Assembly (NCBI GenBank): GCA_947396885.1
Contig: OX377203.1
Span: 10,401,298 to 10,465,297, forward strand
Reading direction: 5' to 3'
DNA from: Heligmosomoides polygyrus polygyrus
Taxonomy: Eukaryota > Nematoda > Chromadorea > Rhabditida > Heligmosomidae
Length of the DNA: 64,000 nucleotides
The notes beneath the pieces are model-generated. The model ran no database searches. It was not told the DNA's origin and worked only from the letters and a program-made list of their open reading frames with translations. Positions 53,138 through 63,619 of this stretch are shown here, piece by piece; within the stretch, counting starts at the first letter, position 1; the number at the start of each line of letters is the position of its first letter. A program made the translations under genes and the position numbers.

Positions 53138-56100
53138 GACGTGCTACTGCAGGATATGGAGCCTACGAAAGATGGCTGGGTGACTCAAAGTTAATGAACG
53201 GCTTGGTGCGTTCTTGCCGTGCTAGAAGTCCAAACTGAGCCTTGTTCGCTCTTAAGCACCTTGAAGCATTTTCCTTTCATGAGAAGTCTGTTTAGATTTG
53301 GGATTGTAACTTGGAGGAGCAAGCACGGGATTCCGGTCTTGCACGAGCGATTTATCCTGCAACGATTATGAAGCAATATCCGGACAAGGGCTACTCTGTG
53401 GTTGATAAGTTAGTCAGCTGTTCTTCCTTTATGGGTTATGGTATTGGTAAAACCGATTATGCAGGGAATACACCACGAATCTCACTGCGTATGATAAACA
53501 TATGATGTTCGAGGCATGCTATACAACGAAAGAGAGCGGCTCCTGGTAAGCTTCAGAATTTGCTTCTCATTCAGAGTTGAGCCCGTAGCGTACAGAAAAT
53601 TCCAGAAAGTGGTCAATTTTATTATTCTGAAAAAGAAACACTTATTATTATTAAATCAAGCACTGATATTTTACCAATGCCGATGAGACCGTTTTGCTTT
53701 TGCTTTATCTGACATTCTCTCTTACCCTCTTCTCCTTGTTCTTCTACAGTATCCCTTGCTACCTTTGAGTTCATATCTCCATTTTGGGTATCCAGCCAGA
53801 TTACATCATCTGCGTGTTGTAGTGTTTAGGTAAGCCGCGATCTCGGGCCCTTAGGGTGATACACGAGGTTCAACGGTCCTCTAGTATAGCAGCGCTTTGA
53901 TTAGTGGAATATTCCTTTTTTTATCCAATGCAGCAGCTTCCCCAGGGCCAGTGCCAAACATGCGTATTTAACTTAAAGAGGTGCTACCATACACCCGCAC
54001 TGGAATGACACTGTCAGTTGCGCTGGAGCACCCTGGCGTGGAACAGTCTGTAATTGTCCCTTCCGAAGCTCAGTTTGCATATTCACGCTTCCATTCTTGG
54101 CTGTATTTCAGTTAACTAGATTGAACAGAATATAGGATTAGTGGGTTGTCGAGCTGGTCTGGCCAATAGTTGACTGGATAGAAGAACATGGATGAATGCA
54201 GTTATCATTTTTTCTTGTTCTTCAGTTGCTGTTCAATTTCTATCGCCGGGTTCTACGTTTTCCCTGTTTTCTGTTTTTACGTTTTAGATGATGTCATGCT
54301 TAACTTTGTACAGTACCGCGCATGTCTTTTGGTCAATGCCCGAAAAAGCCGCTTTGGAGTGTTCCAAAACGGCTTTTTTAAATAACTTTCTTTAGAATTA
54401 AGTACTTGTGAAAAGAAACATATATTTGAGCTCAAAAGGCCAGGCTCTATCTTTTGACATATAAATCAATAGAGTTGAACAATGCACATAGGCCGGACAT
54501 AATCAATCGAGTGGGCGCGAGAGTCTGTAGAGTGATAGTTTGGGGAATTTTATTGAAATTCCCAGCCGACCTACTCAGAAATTGCCTTAGGACTGTCCAG
54601 CTTGCCAGTGGAATGCGCCGTAAACAGTGCAAACAGAATCGAACCTAACAATCGAGTGGGCGCGACCACTCGCAGAGTGAGGTCGAGTGGACGCGAGAGC
54701 CTGTAGAGTGACCGTTTGGGGAGTTTTATCGAAATTCCTAGTCGTTCAACTCAGGAAATGCTCCTTGCCTGTCTAGCTTGCTTTTGGAGTGCGCCGAGAA
54801 CAATGCATATAGAATCGAATCTATCAATCGGGTGGGTGCGACCACACGCAAATTGCACGCGCGAGTGTGTTCGGAGCGCAATAACTTTGTCGAGACCGAA
54901 TCGTTCCGGCTGCGGCTCGTGGATTTTATAGGCAGTAGAACGCCTTAGTAGTCCGCGAAAGTGCAGCGTTATATCTTCTAAACAAGCGAAATTATAGCGG
55001 CGCGAAAATGCAGATTAGCCGTGTGTGACACGATTTTTTCCGATTTCAGTCGACCCCCGTAGGAAGACGCGGCGTGCTAACGGCATGCAAACGCGTGTGC
55101 TGGCAGAACACTGAAACCACTTTACAATGACGTGCTCACAACTCCTCAGCTGCCTGAACTGCCTTAGCCTCATCTGCCAATCTAGAGCGGCGTAAGATAG
55201 CGGTTAGAGTTTCTTGCGCTTTTACTCACCCAGATTTGAGCTTTCGACTCTCGCAATGCTACCGTTCTCTTCAGCTTGAAGAGCTCTATCGAACGGTGTC
55301 ACTCTCGACCAATTCCAGAAAAATGGATTTTTCGACGATTTCGTTTCGAGGACGTGGGCGCCCAGGCCGAGCCTGCGCGGACGATGACGTCATAGAAATC
55401 GATATCTTACAATTGGGCCATGCTAGATGCCTTTCGAGCCAGATTTTCATGCTGAATTGAACGGTGTTATTGTGAGTAGGGAAAACTGTAATCTGGGCGA
55501 GTAAGAGCGAGGAGAACATGGAATGTTGTTGTATTGCATTGCAGGCGCGGCCGTGTTCTGAGCGCGATAACTCTGTCATGTATGAACCTTTCCGGAAATC
55601 GCCAAAATTTTCAAAAACGGACGTCGGATTCGTAATCAGCGCACAACATAACCCCCAAATGATTTTGAGCGAGAAAGTTTGGCCAATTTCGAAAATATAG
55701 ATTTTCTATGATGTCATCGTAAGCGCAGGCTCGGAACACGTTCGATGGGAAATTGTCAAGAAATCGCTTTTTCCAGAATTGGTCGATAGTAAGACCATTC
55801 GATAGAGCTTTTCGTGCTGAAGCTAACGGTGTTATTGATAGTGTCGAAAACTCAAATATGGGCGAGTAAGGGCGCAGGAAACTTCAACGCTAAGTCCACC
55901 ACCCTAAAATGGCAGCTGGCGATAAGGCTGTTTAGGCAGCTGAAGAGTTGTGAAAACGTCTTCGTAAAGTGCCTTAAGATGTCTGCTCGCCTATGCATTT
56001 GTAGGCCGGTATCTCTCTGCGTTTTCCCGCAGGGGTCGACTGAATTTGGAAGAAATCGTGTCACACAAGGCTAACCTGCATTTTCGCAGCACCGTAACTT

Positions 56101-57797
56101 GGTACAATCATAAGCTACATCGCTCTTTTTTAGGGTACTATTAGAACATCTTACTGCCTACGAAACCTACAAGCTGTATCCGGAAAGGATCACACATGAC
56201 AGAGTTATCGCGCTCAGAACACGGCCGCGCGTGCAATGCAATACAACAACGGTCCATGTTCTCCTCGCTCTTACTCGCCCAGATTACAGTTTTCCCTACT
56301 CCCAATAACACCTTTCAATTCAGCATGAAAATCTGGATCGAACGATATCTAGCATGGCGCAATTGTAAGATATCGATTTCTATGACTTCATCGTCCGCGC
56401 AGGCTCGGCCTGGGCGCCCACGTCCTCGAAGCGAAATCGTCGAAAAATCCATTTTTCTGGAATTGGTCGAGAGTGACACCGTTCGATAGAGCTCTTCAAG
56501 CTGAAGAGAACGGTAGCATTGCGAGAGTCAAAAGCTCAAATCTGGGTGAGTAAAAGCGCAAGAAACTCTAACCGCTATCTTACACCGCTCTAGATTGGCA
56601 GATGAGGCTAAGGCAGTTCAGGCAGCTGAGTAGTTGTGAGCATGTCATCGTAAAGTACAATAATTGTCCTGTTCGCCTACGCGTTTGTAGGCCGTTAGGT
56701 CTCGGCGTCTTCCTACAGAGCTCGACTGAAATCCGGAAAATCGTGTCACACTAGGCTAACCTGCATATTCGCGCTCCTGTAACTTTACCTTGTCATAACC
56801 TACACCGTTCCACTTTAGCTTACTACTACATCATTACATTGCCTACAAGATCCAGTAGTTGCGGCCGAAACGATTCGGTCTTAACAGAGTTATTGCTCTC
56901 CGAACACGGCCTCGCGTGCAATTTGCAAGCGGTCGCTCCCACTCGATTGATATGTTTGATTCTACATGCATTGTGCACGGCGCACTCCAAATGCCCGCTG
57001 GACAATCTTAGAGCAATTCCTGAGTAGGGCGGCTGCAAATTTTTGATAAAACTCCCCAAGCGCTCACTCTACAAGCTGTCCCCCTCCCTCGATTGATAGG
57101 TTCGATTCTGTATGCACTGTTTACGGCGCATTCCACAGGCAAGCTGGACAGTCCTAAGGCGATTTCTGAGTAGGGCGGCTGGGAGTTTCCAATAAAACTC
57201 CTGAAACCTTCTTTTTACAGGCTCTCGCGCCCACTCGATTGATAGGTTCGATTCTATATGCATTGTTCACAGTGCACTCCAAAAGCAAGCTGGACAGGCT
57301 AGGAGCATTTCCTAAGTAGAACGACTGGGAATTTCGATAAAACTCCTCAAACGCTCACTCTACAAGCTCTCGCGCCCACTCGACTTCACTCTGCGCCTGG
57401 TCGCGCCCACTCGATTGATAGGTTCGATTCTATATGCATTGTTTACGGCGCACTCCTAAGGCGAGCTGGACAGTCTTAAGGCAATTTCTGAGTAGGGCGG
57501 CTGGGAATTTCAATAAAATTCCCCTAACTGTCACTCTACAGACTCTCGCGCCCACTCGATTGATTATGTCCGGCCTATATGCATTGTTCAACTCTATTGA
57601 TTTATACGTCATAAGATAGAGCTCGACCTGTTGAGCTCAAATATATGTTTCTTTTCACAAGTGCTTGATTTTAAACAAAGTTATTTAAAAAAAGCCGCGT
57701 TGGAACGATCCAAAGCGGCTTTTTCGGGAATTGACCAAAAGACATGCGCGGTACTGTATTTTCCATCAACCGTGTTTGGACACACGTGTAGCACATT

Positions 57798-57828
<31 letters not shown>

Positions 57829-58956
57829 CGAGAAAATGACGGTATGAGAAGAAATCGGAAGAACAACTCGCGGTTTTCATACCCGATTCGAGACAGTCGG
57901 AGGGCTCCATTGTAGAACCGGGAATTGAAGACCCTTTCCCGATTCTTCATTACAGTGGTCCTGGGTAGGAGCGCTGGCAGGAACGAGCAATATGCACTTA
58001 CTAGCTCTCAGTCTCGGCTCACTCTGAGTACTTTGAAAAGTGATATCGACTGCTTTCGGTTTTTTATTTCTGATGAAATCTTAACCCATGTAACTGTACT
58101 TAAGCGTTTTCAGCTCCACCTTTCAACAAAGTTTCGTCTCATACGTTTACTGCTTAAAACAGCATGTTTAAATTTACCATGAAAGAGTAAAAATAGTTAA
58201 TGAAGGATGATAAATAAAGTAAAATAATCAGTAAAATATTCAAAAATGAGCGTACGTTTGTAAAACAAAAAGATTTCCGAAATTGACGACTGAGAGCATA
58301 ACCTCGTGCCTTAGAATTTTTCAAGTATTTGAAGGCCTAAAGGAGAATAGCACAAAATTTTTGTAAGAATTTCTTCCGAACCGTTTCAATTTTCTCACAG
58401 TCTTGTCTGTGCAGAGGTTCAAACGTGTCAGCAGTACTATAAATATTGAGATAACATATGTGTTAAAAAGCTAAATCAAAGTCAATGAAAACGGAAATAA
58501 TATAGAGGTACAATAATGAACAACATCTAGATATGTTACACAGTTTTCGCTGACGAAAAAATGTTCCAAATTTCCAGATTCTTTTTCGGGTGCTGTATTC
58601 CATTAACCTAGTTCTTAAGTGTTGGCATCCTCTTACGATTAGACATGCATTCATGTTTGCAGTTGGCCTACCCGAAGCTATCACGCGTTGGCTGTTCTTC
58701 TTTCAACAGAAGTTTCACACAAGAAAGAAAACACCTAAAAATTGCATGCATCTTCGACACCAAGTATGCCTGTTCCAAAACTTTACTGTTCGGTTTGAAA
58801 TTTTTCATGTTCACTTTTTCCAGGCCTCCGAAACCTAGAGATGAACTCGAAGAGAACTACTGCAAGAATGACAGCGACTGCACCTACACATCGGGATCTA
58901 AATGCTTCGAAAAACTATGCTACGCCCCACCCCACACATATGTAAATGGACATTAG
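53138..58956 (+). CDS. Divergent CAP/SCP-domain (ASP-like) gene, copy 5, split by a foldback element
   Basis: Recognised exons: 53296-53408 (113 nt, as exon 3 of copies 1-4) reading WDCNLEEQARDSGLARAIYP and KQYPDKGYSVVDK; 58663-58763 (101 nt, as exon 6) reading LAYPKLSRVGCSSF and KIACIF; 58824-58956 (133 nt, shorter exon 7) with YCKNDSDCTYTSGSKCFEKL and VNGH, stop. AATAAA is at 58984-58989. A possible exon 2 remnant ends at 53205 before a GTGCGT donor and reads AGYGAYERWLGDSKLMNGL, with matching phase. Exons 1, 4 and the CAP middle are not found. The intron of about 5 kb contains the 3.45-kb foldback and a LINE fragment. Matching exon length and phase despite many substitutions argue that these exons were once under selection; whether the gene still works is unclear. 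Confidence 0.55.
53409..54308. other. Copy 5 intron, left part
   Basis: No exon 4 match is visible. The frame at 54188-54385 is hydrophobic but runs across the foldback boundary, so it is not a gene. Confidence 0.35.
54480..54850 (-). repeat. Tandem repeat of about 146 bp, left arm of the foldback
   Basis: Anchor CAATCGAGTGGGCGCGA at about 54503 and 54650, then a partial and a diverged copy at about 54825. Mirror of the right-arm array. Confidence 0.6.
56925..57610 (+). repeat. Tandem repeat of about 146 bp, right arm of the foldback
   Basis: The anchor CCACTCGATTGATAGGTTCG (with variants) recurs near 56940, 57087, 57232, 57378/57408 and 57553. Each unit also has GAGTAGGGCGGCTGGGAATT. Single units are present in all four junction units. 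Confidence 0.7.
57776..58060 (-). repeat. LINE 3'-fragment with (AAAT)n-type tract
   Basis: A tract of TAAA units at 57797-57825 borders a minus-strand reading VFNSRFYNGALRLSRIGYEN that resembles a LINE C-terminal tail. Weak. Confidence 0.3.
58060..58662. other. Copy 5 intron, right part
   Basis: AT-rich, no repeat or exon recognised before the TTTGCAG acceptor at 58662. Confidence 0.4.
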
Positions 58957-59129
58957 CAATGCCTGGCTTCCTTGTTGTGCTTGAATAAAAAATTGAAGAG
59001 CAAATAAAAACTTTGGAAACTTTCAATTCAATGGTTTTCTTACTAGCCAACTAATGTAATGTTCCTAGAACGAATTTAATATTAAGTATGACATATCCAT
59101 ACGCAAAACTTCGATGCCTATAGCTGCAG

Positions 59130-59520
59130 AAGCTGAGCTAGGCTATGTCGCGGAAACGGCGAGGGCGAAAGAATGCTTTCCTTCCTCACGACAATGCTCG
59201 CCCCACCTTGCAAGGTCGTCTCGCTAGAAATTGCAGGAGCTTAGATGGGGATGCTGCCCCACCCTCTGTATTTGCGAGGTCTTGCGCCATTGGACTACCA
59301 CCTCTTCGAGCTCTCAAGCAACATCTGATGGATAAGTGCTTCAGCGACAGAACCGACCTGAAATCCGAGATGCAGCAATTCTTCTAGCCACAGTCGACTC
59401 CATTCTGGAAGGGAGGAATTCGTGATCTCCCCATCAGATGGCGGAATGTTGTAGATGTAAACGGTAGTTACTTTGTAAATTGAAGCCGCTCACAAAAGAA
59501 GCAATAAAACTTTGAAAAAA
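59130..59520 (+). pseudogene. mariner transposase C-terminal fragment
   Basis: LPHDNARPTLQGRLARNC (second catalytic Asp region) and LRALKQHLMDKCFSDRTDLK, then RDLPIRWRNVVDVNGSYFVN after a frame change, are mariner motifs in order. The frame shifts between them and the N-terminal half is absent. Confidence 0.75.
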
Positions 59521-59799
59521 AACGCTGTGGTGCAGGACTTTCTCACCAACCTAACATTTCTCGCCACATAGCTGAATTCATAAAATTGCCATCGTACTAC
59601 TAGCGCTTTCGAATATCGCATAGGAAATGCGGATTCCTCAACCTAGACAAACACATTTTGGGGCCGTTATCTAGAAGGATTGTGCCATAATTCTTTTGCG
59701 GTTTGCTGCACGAAGAGATTTAACCTCATCCTCCAGCTTTGGTTCACTACCAAACGCCCTCAGAATTCAAGACTGCGATTAAGAGAATAGACAGGTGAT

Positions 59800-60450
59800 A
59801 TCAAGACGCTCAACTATGCAACGACTGATCAGGGATGTTCTAGGATTGTACCCCTACAAATTCGTTAAAGGACAGCACCTCACGGAAGAACTGAAAGCTT
59901 CAAGATTGGAGAAATGCAGAAAGATGAAGGCCCTTACGCGCGGTGACAAGCGCGACTGAGTTCTCTTAAGAGACGAGAAGATGTTTACCGTCGAGCCACT
60001 CCAAAACGCGCAGAATCAACGGAAACTGCTGCGAAAAGGATTCACAAGAGCCGTCAACGCTGGATGAGCTCATTTTCCACAGTCCAAAATTGGACACCAG
60101 CTCACGGTGCCGAGAAGCCCTTGGAATTGTGTGAGACCAATCTTCAAGATTTTTGAGCGAAGAATGTTTGGCCTTCAAACTCATCAGATCTCAACTCTAT
60201 GGGTTTCGCCGTCTGTTCAATCCTGGAGCCAAATCCTGCTCTTTCAGACACAGCTTTCGTGGATTCGCTGAAAAGAGCTCTGAAGGAGGCATGCGACAAA
60301 TTTCATCGGAAATGATCGCGCGTTCTTCAAGAATTTCCAAAAGAGATTGGACGCTTGCATTGAAGCTAAAGGAACTCATTCTGGATGTGGTGTGCATGAT
60401 ACATTATGCGAAATTTTCTTATCTTTCCAAACACTTTTCTTATTTTGATT
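59800..60450 (+). pseudogene. IS630/Tc1-mariner-type transposase, decayed
   Basis: Reads MQRLIRDVLGLYPYKFVKGQ, LTEELKASRLEKCRKMKAL, a TGA, then LLRDEKMFTVEPLQNAQNQR (the DEK motif with the first catalytic Asp region). Farther on, in another frame, come VDSLKRALKEACDKFHRK and a stop. Motif order is that of a transposase common in nematodes; the LYPYK and DEKxFTVE phrases separate it from the mariner at 59.1 kb. Confidence 0.7.
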
Positions 60451-60479
60451 GGTTTGTGCAAAGTTGTTCATAGTTTTCA

Positions 60480-61390
60480 CTTCATGTAGACCACCATGTA
60501 GAATGGAAACAGACACGTCCTTTCAGCTCAACCTCAGCCAAGCGATCAATTCGACTCGGGTGCGTGAAGCTCATCGAATCGCGTCATTTTTTCGAAGAGA
60601 GTGGCGACAGTAGGTTCCACATGAAAGGAAAGTGCGGTGCTTCGCCACTCCGTTCCTCTGCTGCTTGCCGCCTTGAAGAATGGAGTGTGCATGAAAGCGC
60701 GGCAAAACTGGGAGGAGAGCCGCGTAATGCCCACACCTCGAAAGTTAGGCCGGTCGCCGCCTGCCGCATTAGCAAACGTGTGCGGGGACCTTAATAGAGT
60801 TTCGCGGCATTTTACTGCGATCTGTTCCTGTCGTGGTGGGACGCATGCCGCCATTTTTGCACTCAATTGACAAGCTGTTGTCGCGATGTCGCTTGCTGCT
60901 CGGTACAGCAAATGTAGCCGCAGTTTTCAACCACTTTCTGTTCATTATCATAGTCTGTTGCAGACCTCATTTCATCTTACGTAGCATCTCAGAATGATCA
61001 GTCATAATTTGAATAGTGCTTTTGTACTGCACTGCGGAATACTCTCTCTGAGTAGTGTGGTAGATGGCTCGCAAATGGCGACAAGGGAGAGCCGTGCATA
61101 ACCGACGCAGACTGAAACTGCCGTGGATGCAAATGCAGCCAGGAAGAAGCACTATGCATCATGCCACTACTGCATCTTGGTCACCAAAGAAATGGACTCC
61201 CTTAGTGATTCTGTGCATGAATTAATAAACTTCACTAAAGAATAGTGTGCTGCGCTACAGCTTCACTACGCTTACATTTGGATACACAAATTGTGTTTCT
61301 GTCATCACAGCCTCTTGGTCGAGCTGTTTCACACACATTTATCCGTCAACAATAACAATCGGAACGCGACAGCCGGCATAACAGCAACAA
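60480..61390. other. No gene recognised; 121-codon open frame on the minus strand
   Basis: The minus frame 60911-60546 (RPNFRGVGITRLSSQFCRAF, then a Phe/Glu-rich end) is open, but so is the opposite strand, the composition is Arg/Ser-rich, and no splice or repeat context supports it. It is probably part of an uncharacterised repeat. Confidence 0.3.
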
Positions 61391-61392
61391 AT

Positions 61393-61566
61393 AATTTCAT
61401 TATCACATTTTTTAAAAAGGGGCTAAGCCGCACTTTGCCGAAGGCTCTAATTATTTTTAAACAGTACAGTTATGTATATGCAGATATACAACATACCTAT
61501 CCCAATTATGGTTTCGCCGTGGGCATAGTCACCATCGACTAAAGGTGTGGCAGCAAAGCAAATGAC
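61393..61566 (-). pseudogene. CAP/SCP gene relic, copy 6: exon 1 and part of exon 2
   Basis: 61566-61497 is a 70-nt exon with the same length, GTATGT donor and reading (VICFAATPLVDGDYAHG) as copies 1-4; several differences are silent. 61446-61393 begins exon 2 (EPSAKCG) but a frame change leads to TAA before KNVIMK, and homology stops at about 61393. Confidence 0.7.
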
Positions 61567-62400
61567 CTATAAAAGTTCGTCTTGCGATGATTCATCTTGG
61601 ATTTATTCAGCTCCTTGATGTTCCCTTCTTGACGAGAAGTGAGAGTCTTTCGGTACGTGCACTGCTGTTGTTGCTGTTGTAGTTGTTAAGTAATGGGTTC
61701 CTCTTTAAGGGTCTATCCATGTTTCGCCACGTAAGCGACGTCCGCCAAGGCAAATCATACGTATCGATTATTGCTGGACGAGCAATAGGCATCATCGATC
61801 CGCATAAATTCCACTAGCGATCCAATCGCTCTCATCACTCCCTCGCGAAGTATGAACAGGCCTAAGAGATGGTAATATTCTGAAAAACTGTATCTTGCAT
61901 TAGTGTGTTGGATATCCGAAATCAGGGGTCCGCGAAATTGTCGTTATCCGAATCATCCAAAGATCCGGGGTCAGCAGTGTCGCCCCTATCCGAGAAATCC
62001 AATTATCCGAAGATTTTCGATCGTATAGGAGGCAGCCTATGGGCTTCGACCTTAGTGAGCGTAGCAGTCGGATATGGTGACGTTGATTTTTCTATTGCAC
62101 CCAAACTGACCCATTCGTACAAGTTGCAGTGAGAGGGCCGAGCTTAGACGGTGCGTCTTGCGCGAACTGAACGAGTAAAAACTCGTCCTAGGCCGACAGC
62201 AGAGTCTTGCGGGTGCCGTGGACCCGCCATAACAACGTCGGGTGGCGCGGCGCTGCGAGGGTTACTGTACGCAATACTGCGTACTTTTGCCGGCAGTTGC
62301 GACCTCTGGGAACGTCAAAGATGTAGTAAGCAAAACAAAACTTGTGTAAAGAAGCGTTTCCTAATTCAAGTTAGGAGTCCTTGAATCTATAGAACACTTC
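61567..62400. other. Repeat fragments, no gene
   Basis: A MITE2 end (GCGAAGTATGAACAGGCCTA) is at 61846-61865. 61.91-62.05 kb holds a sequence with AATTATCCGAAGATTTTCGA related to 8.33-8.42 kb of the junction unit. Nothing coding is recognised. Confidence 0.4.
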
Positions 62401-62734
62401 TTATAAATCAACAGTTCTGTGCCATGCAAAACCACGCAAAACACGCAACACAACAAGAACACCACAAGACATCGTAAGCGATGGTATGGCCACGTTGTGC
62501 GTGGAAAAGAAGAAGTGTTTCGCGCATCTTGTCCGTTATCGACGCGACACCGAATTTTTCCAGCCTTCCATCTTCGTCTCCATGACGCTGAGGCGTGTTT
62601 CGCCTTCGGTCGCAGGCCAGCACTCCATTGCCACTGACCGCACGACGTCTCTGTAAATCCTCGACTTCAATCGCTCTGGTATCTTCCTTTCGCAGACCAC
62701 GATCAACGAGCACCAAGCTGCATTCACGGTCTGT

Positions 62735-62862
62735 TCATACATCGCGACAGCAGCGACAAGGGCGACGAGAGCGACAAAAGCGACCGGAGCGACAGCGCCG
62801 GCGCTCAAGTATGAGCACTGTTCGGCGGCGCGCGCTCGGTTTAATCGATATGCATGTTTTAA
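62735..62862. mobile_element. MITE2 nested in the old RTE
   Basis: Contains GCGACAGCAGCGACAAGGGC and GGCGGCGCGCGCTCGGTTTA; its left end GTCTGTTCATAC is next to the RT sequence. Confidence 0.55.
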
Positions 62863-63160
62863 CACATTTGATTAAGCCTGGAGCGGCTGGTAGAGAGGCT
62901 ATATGTTGTCACAGAATGTTTTGTTGCGATCAAAACTCGTGCGCCAGACGGGACTCGAACCCGCATCCTCTGCTTTCCGGGTAGCGATGTTCGCCTTACA
63001 CCACCGGCGCTGTTTGTTCGCACGTAACATCCGCGATATCCTCGAGGCCTGTCAGCACTCACCCGTGATACGGGATGGGCCGGTCGCTGATATCAGCACA
63101 TTTGCTTGTGCCTGGAGCGGCTGGTAGAGAAGCTACATGTTGTTACAGGAGTTTTGATCG
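62863..63160 (-). repeat. tRNA-like SINE-B nested in MITE2
   Basis: Minus-strand tRNA-shaped segment at about 62938-63010 (acceptor GCGCCGG / CTGGCGC, T arm GCGGG-TTCGAGT-CCCG). The phrase GCCTGGAGCGGCTGGTAGAG occurs at both ends (62876 and 63110). The MITE2 sequence ATCGATATGCATGTTTTxCAC flanks both sides, so the SINE landed inside a MITE2. Confidence 0.55.
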
Positions 63161-63265
63161 ATATGCATGTTTTGCACGGGCGAGCGCGCGCTCGGTTTTA
63201 ATCGATATGCATGTTTTGCACAGGGGACGAGTCGCTTTTGTCGCGAAGTTTGAACAGGCTCTCAC
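63155..63265. mobile_element. MITE2, second part, nested in the old RTE
   Basis: ATCGATATGCATGTTTTGCA appears twice (about 63160 and 63202), and the piece ends TCGCGAAGTTTGAACAGGCT. Confidence 0.5.
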
Positions 63266-63619
63266 GCGTGAATGCGTGACGTGTTCACTTCAATCATCAG
63301 ACCTCCGTCAGATGCCACTGCTGATCCAAGTACTTAAAAAGCGAAGTGTGTGGAAGCTCGACGCCGTCAATCTTGACGGAGCTGGACTCATTTACGTTCA
63401 TGGTTGGATACTCGGTCGTCTTCACGTTTATTCGGAGTCAAAACTGCTCCAAGCGATAACACCAGCCTTGCAGTGTCGCTCGAGTTCACCTTTATCTTCG
63501 CTAGCGAGCATTACATTACCAGCATAAACCAATGTCCAGGGAGCCGGCTTCTGGGTGTTTTGTCGGTTCTGGGCGGATGGGAACTATACTTCACTGCCCT
63601 GACGTATCATTGATGTTCT

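Larger units (their letters stand above)
54309..57758. mobile_element. Foldback element of 3.45 kb with Tc1-type ends
   Basis: The ends TACAGTACCGCGCATGTCTT and its inverse lie inside TA, fitting a Tc1/mariner TA duplication and CAGT-start TIR. The arms match for more than 1 kb: 55286-55579 is inverted at 56196-56489, and 54.45-54.9 kb is inverted at 56.9-57.65 kb. A module of roughly 0.65-0.7 kb (with the phrase AACACGGCCGCGCGTGCAAT) appears once inverted and about twice direct. No transposase is present. Confidence 0.7.
62419..63600 (-). pseudogene. Old RTE reverse transcriptase, broken by nested MITE and SINE insertions
   Basis: Minus strand. 63600-63265 reads WTLVYAGNVMLASEDKGELE, in which the catalytic YADD has become YAGN, and ends with FKYLDQQW. 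62735-62536 resumes with VCERKIPERLKSRIYRDVV and ETRLSVMETKM. The phrases align in order with residues 726-875 of the intact RTE at 20.5 kb. Between them lie MITE2, SINE-B and a second MITE2 piece. Dead. Confidence 0.75.

Noticed and set aside
56925..57610. CRISPR-like array
   Set aside because: Units of about 146 bp are repeats throughout with no unique spacers, are mirrored in an inverted arm, and the DNA is eukaryotic.
60546..60911. 121-codon minus-strand frame as a gene
   Set aside because: The opposite strand is equally open over the same stretch, there is no recognised domain, and it lies among transposon relics.
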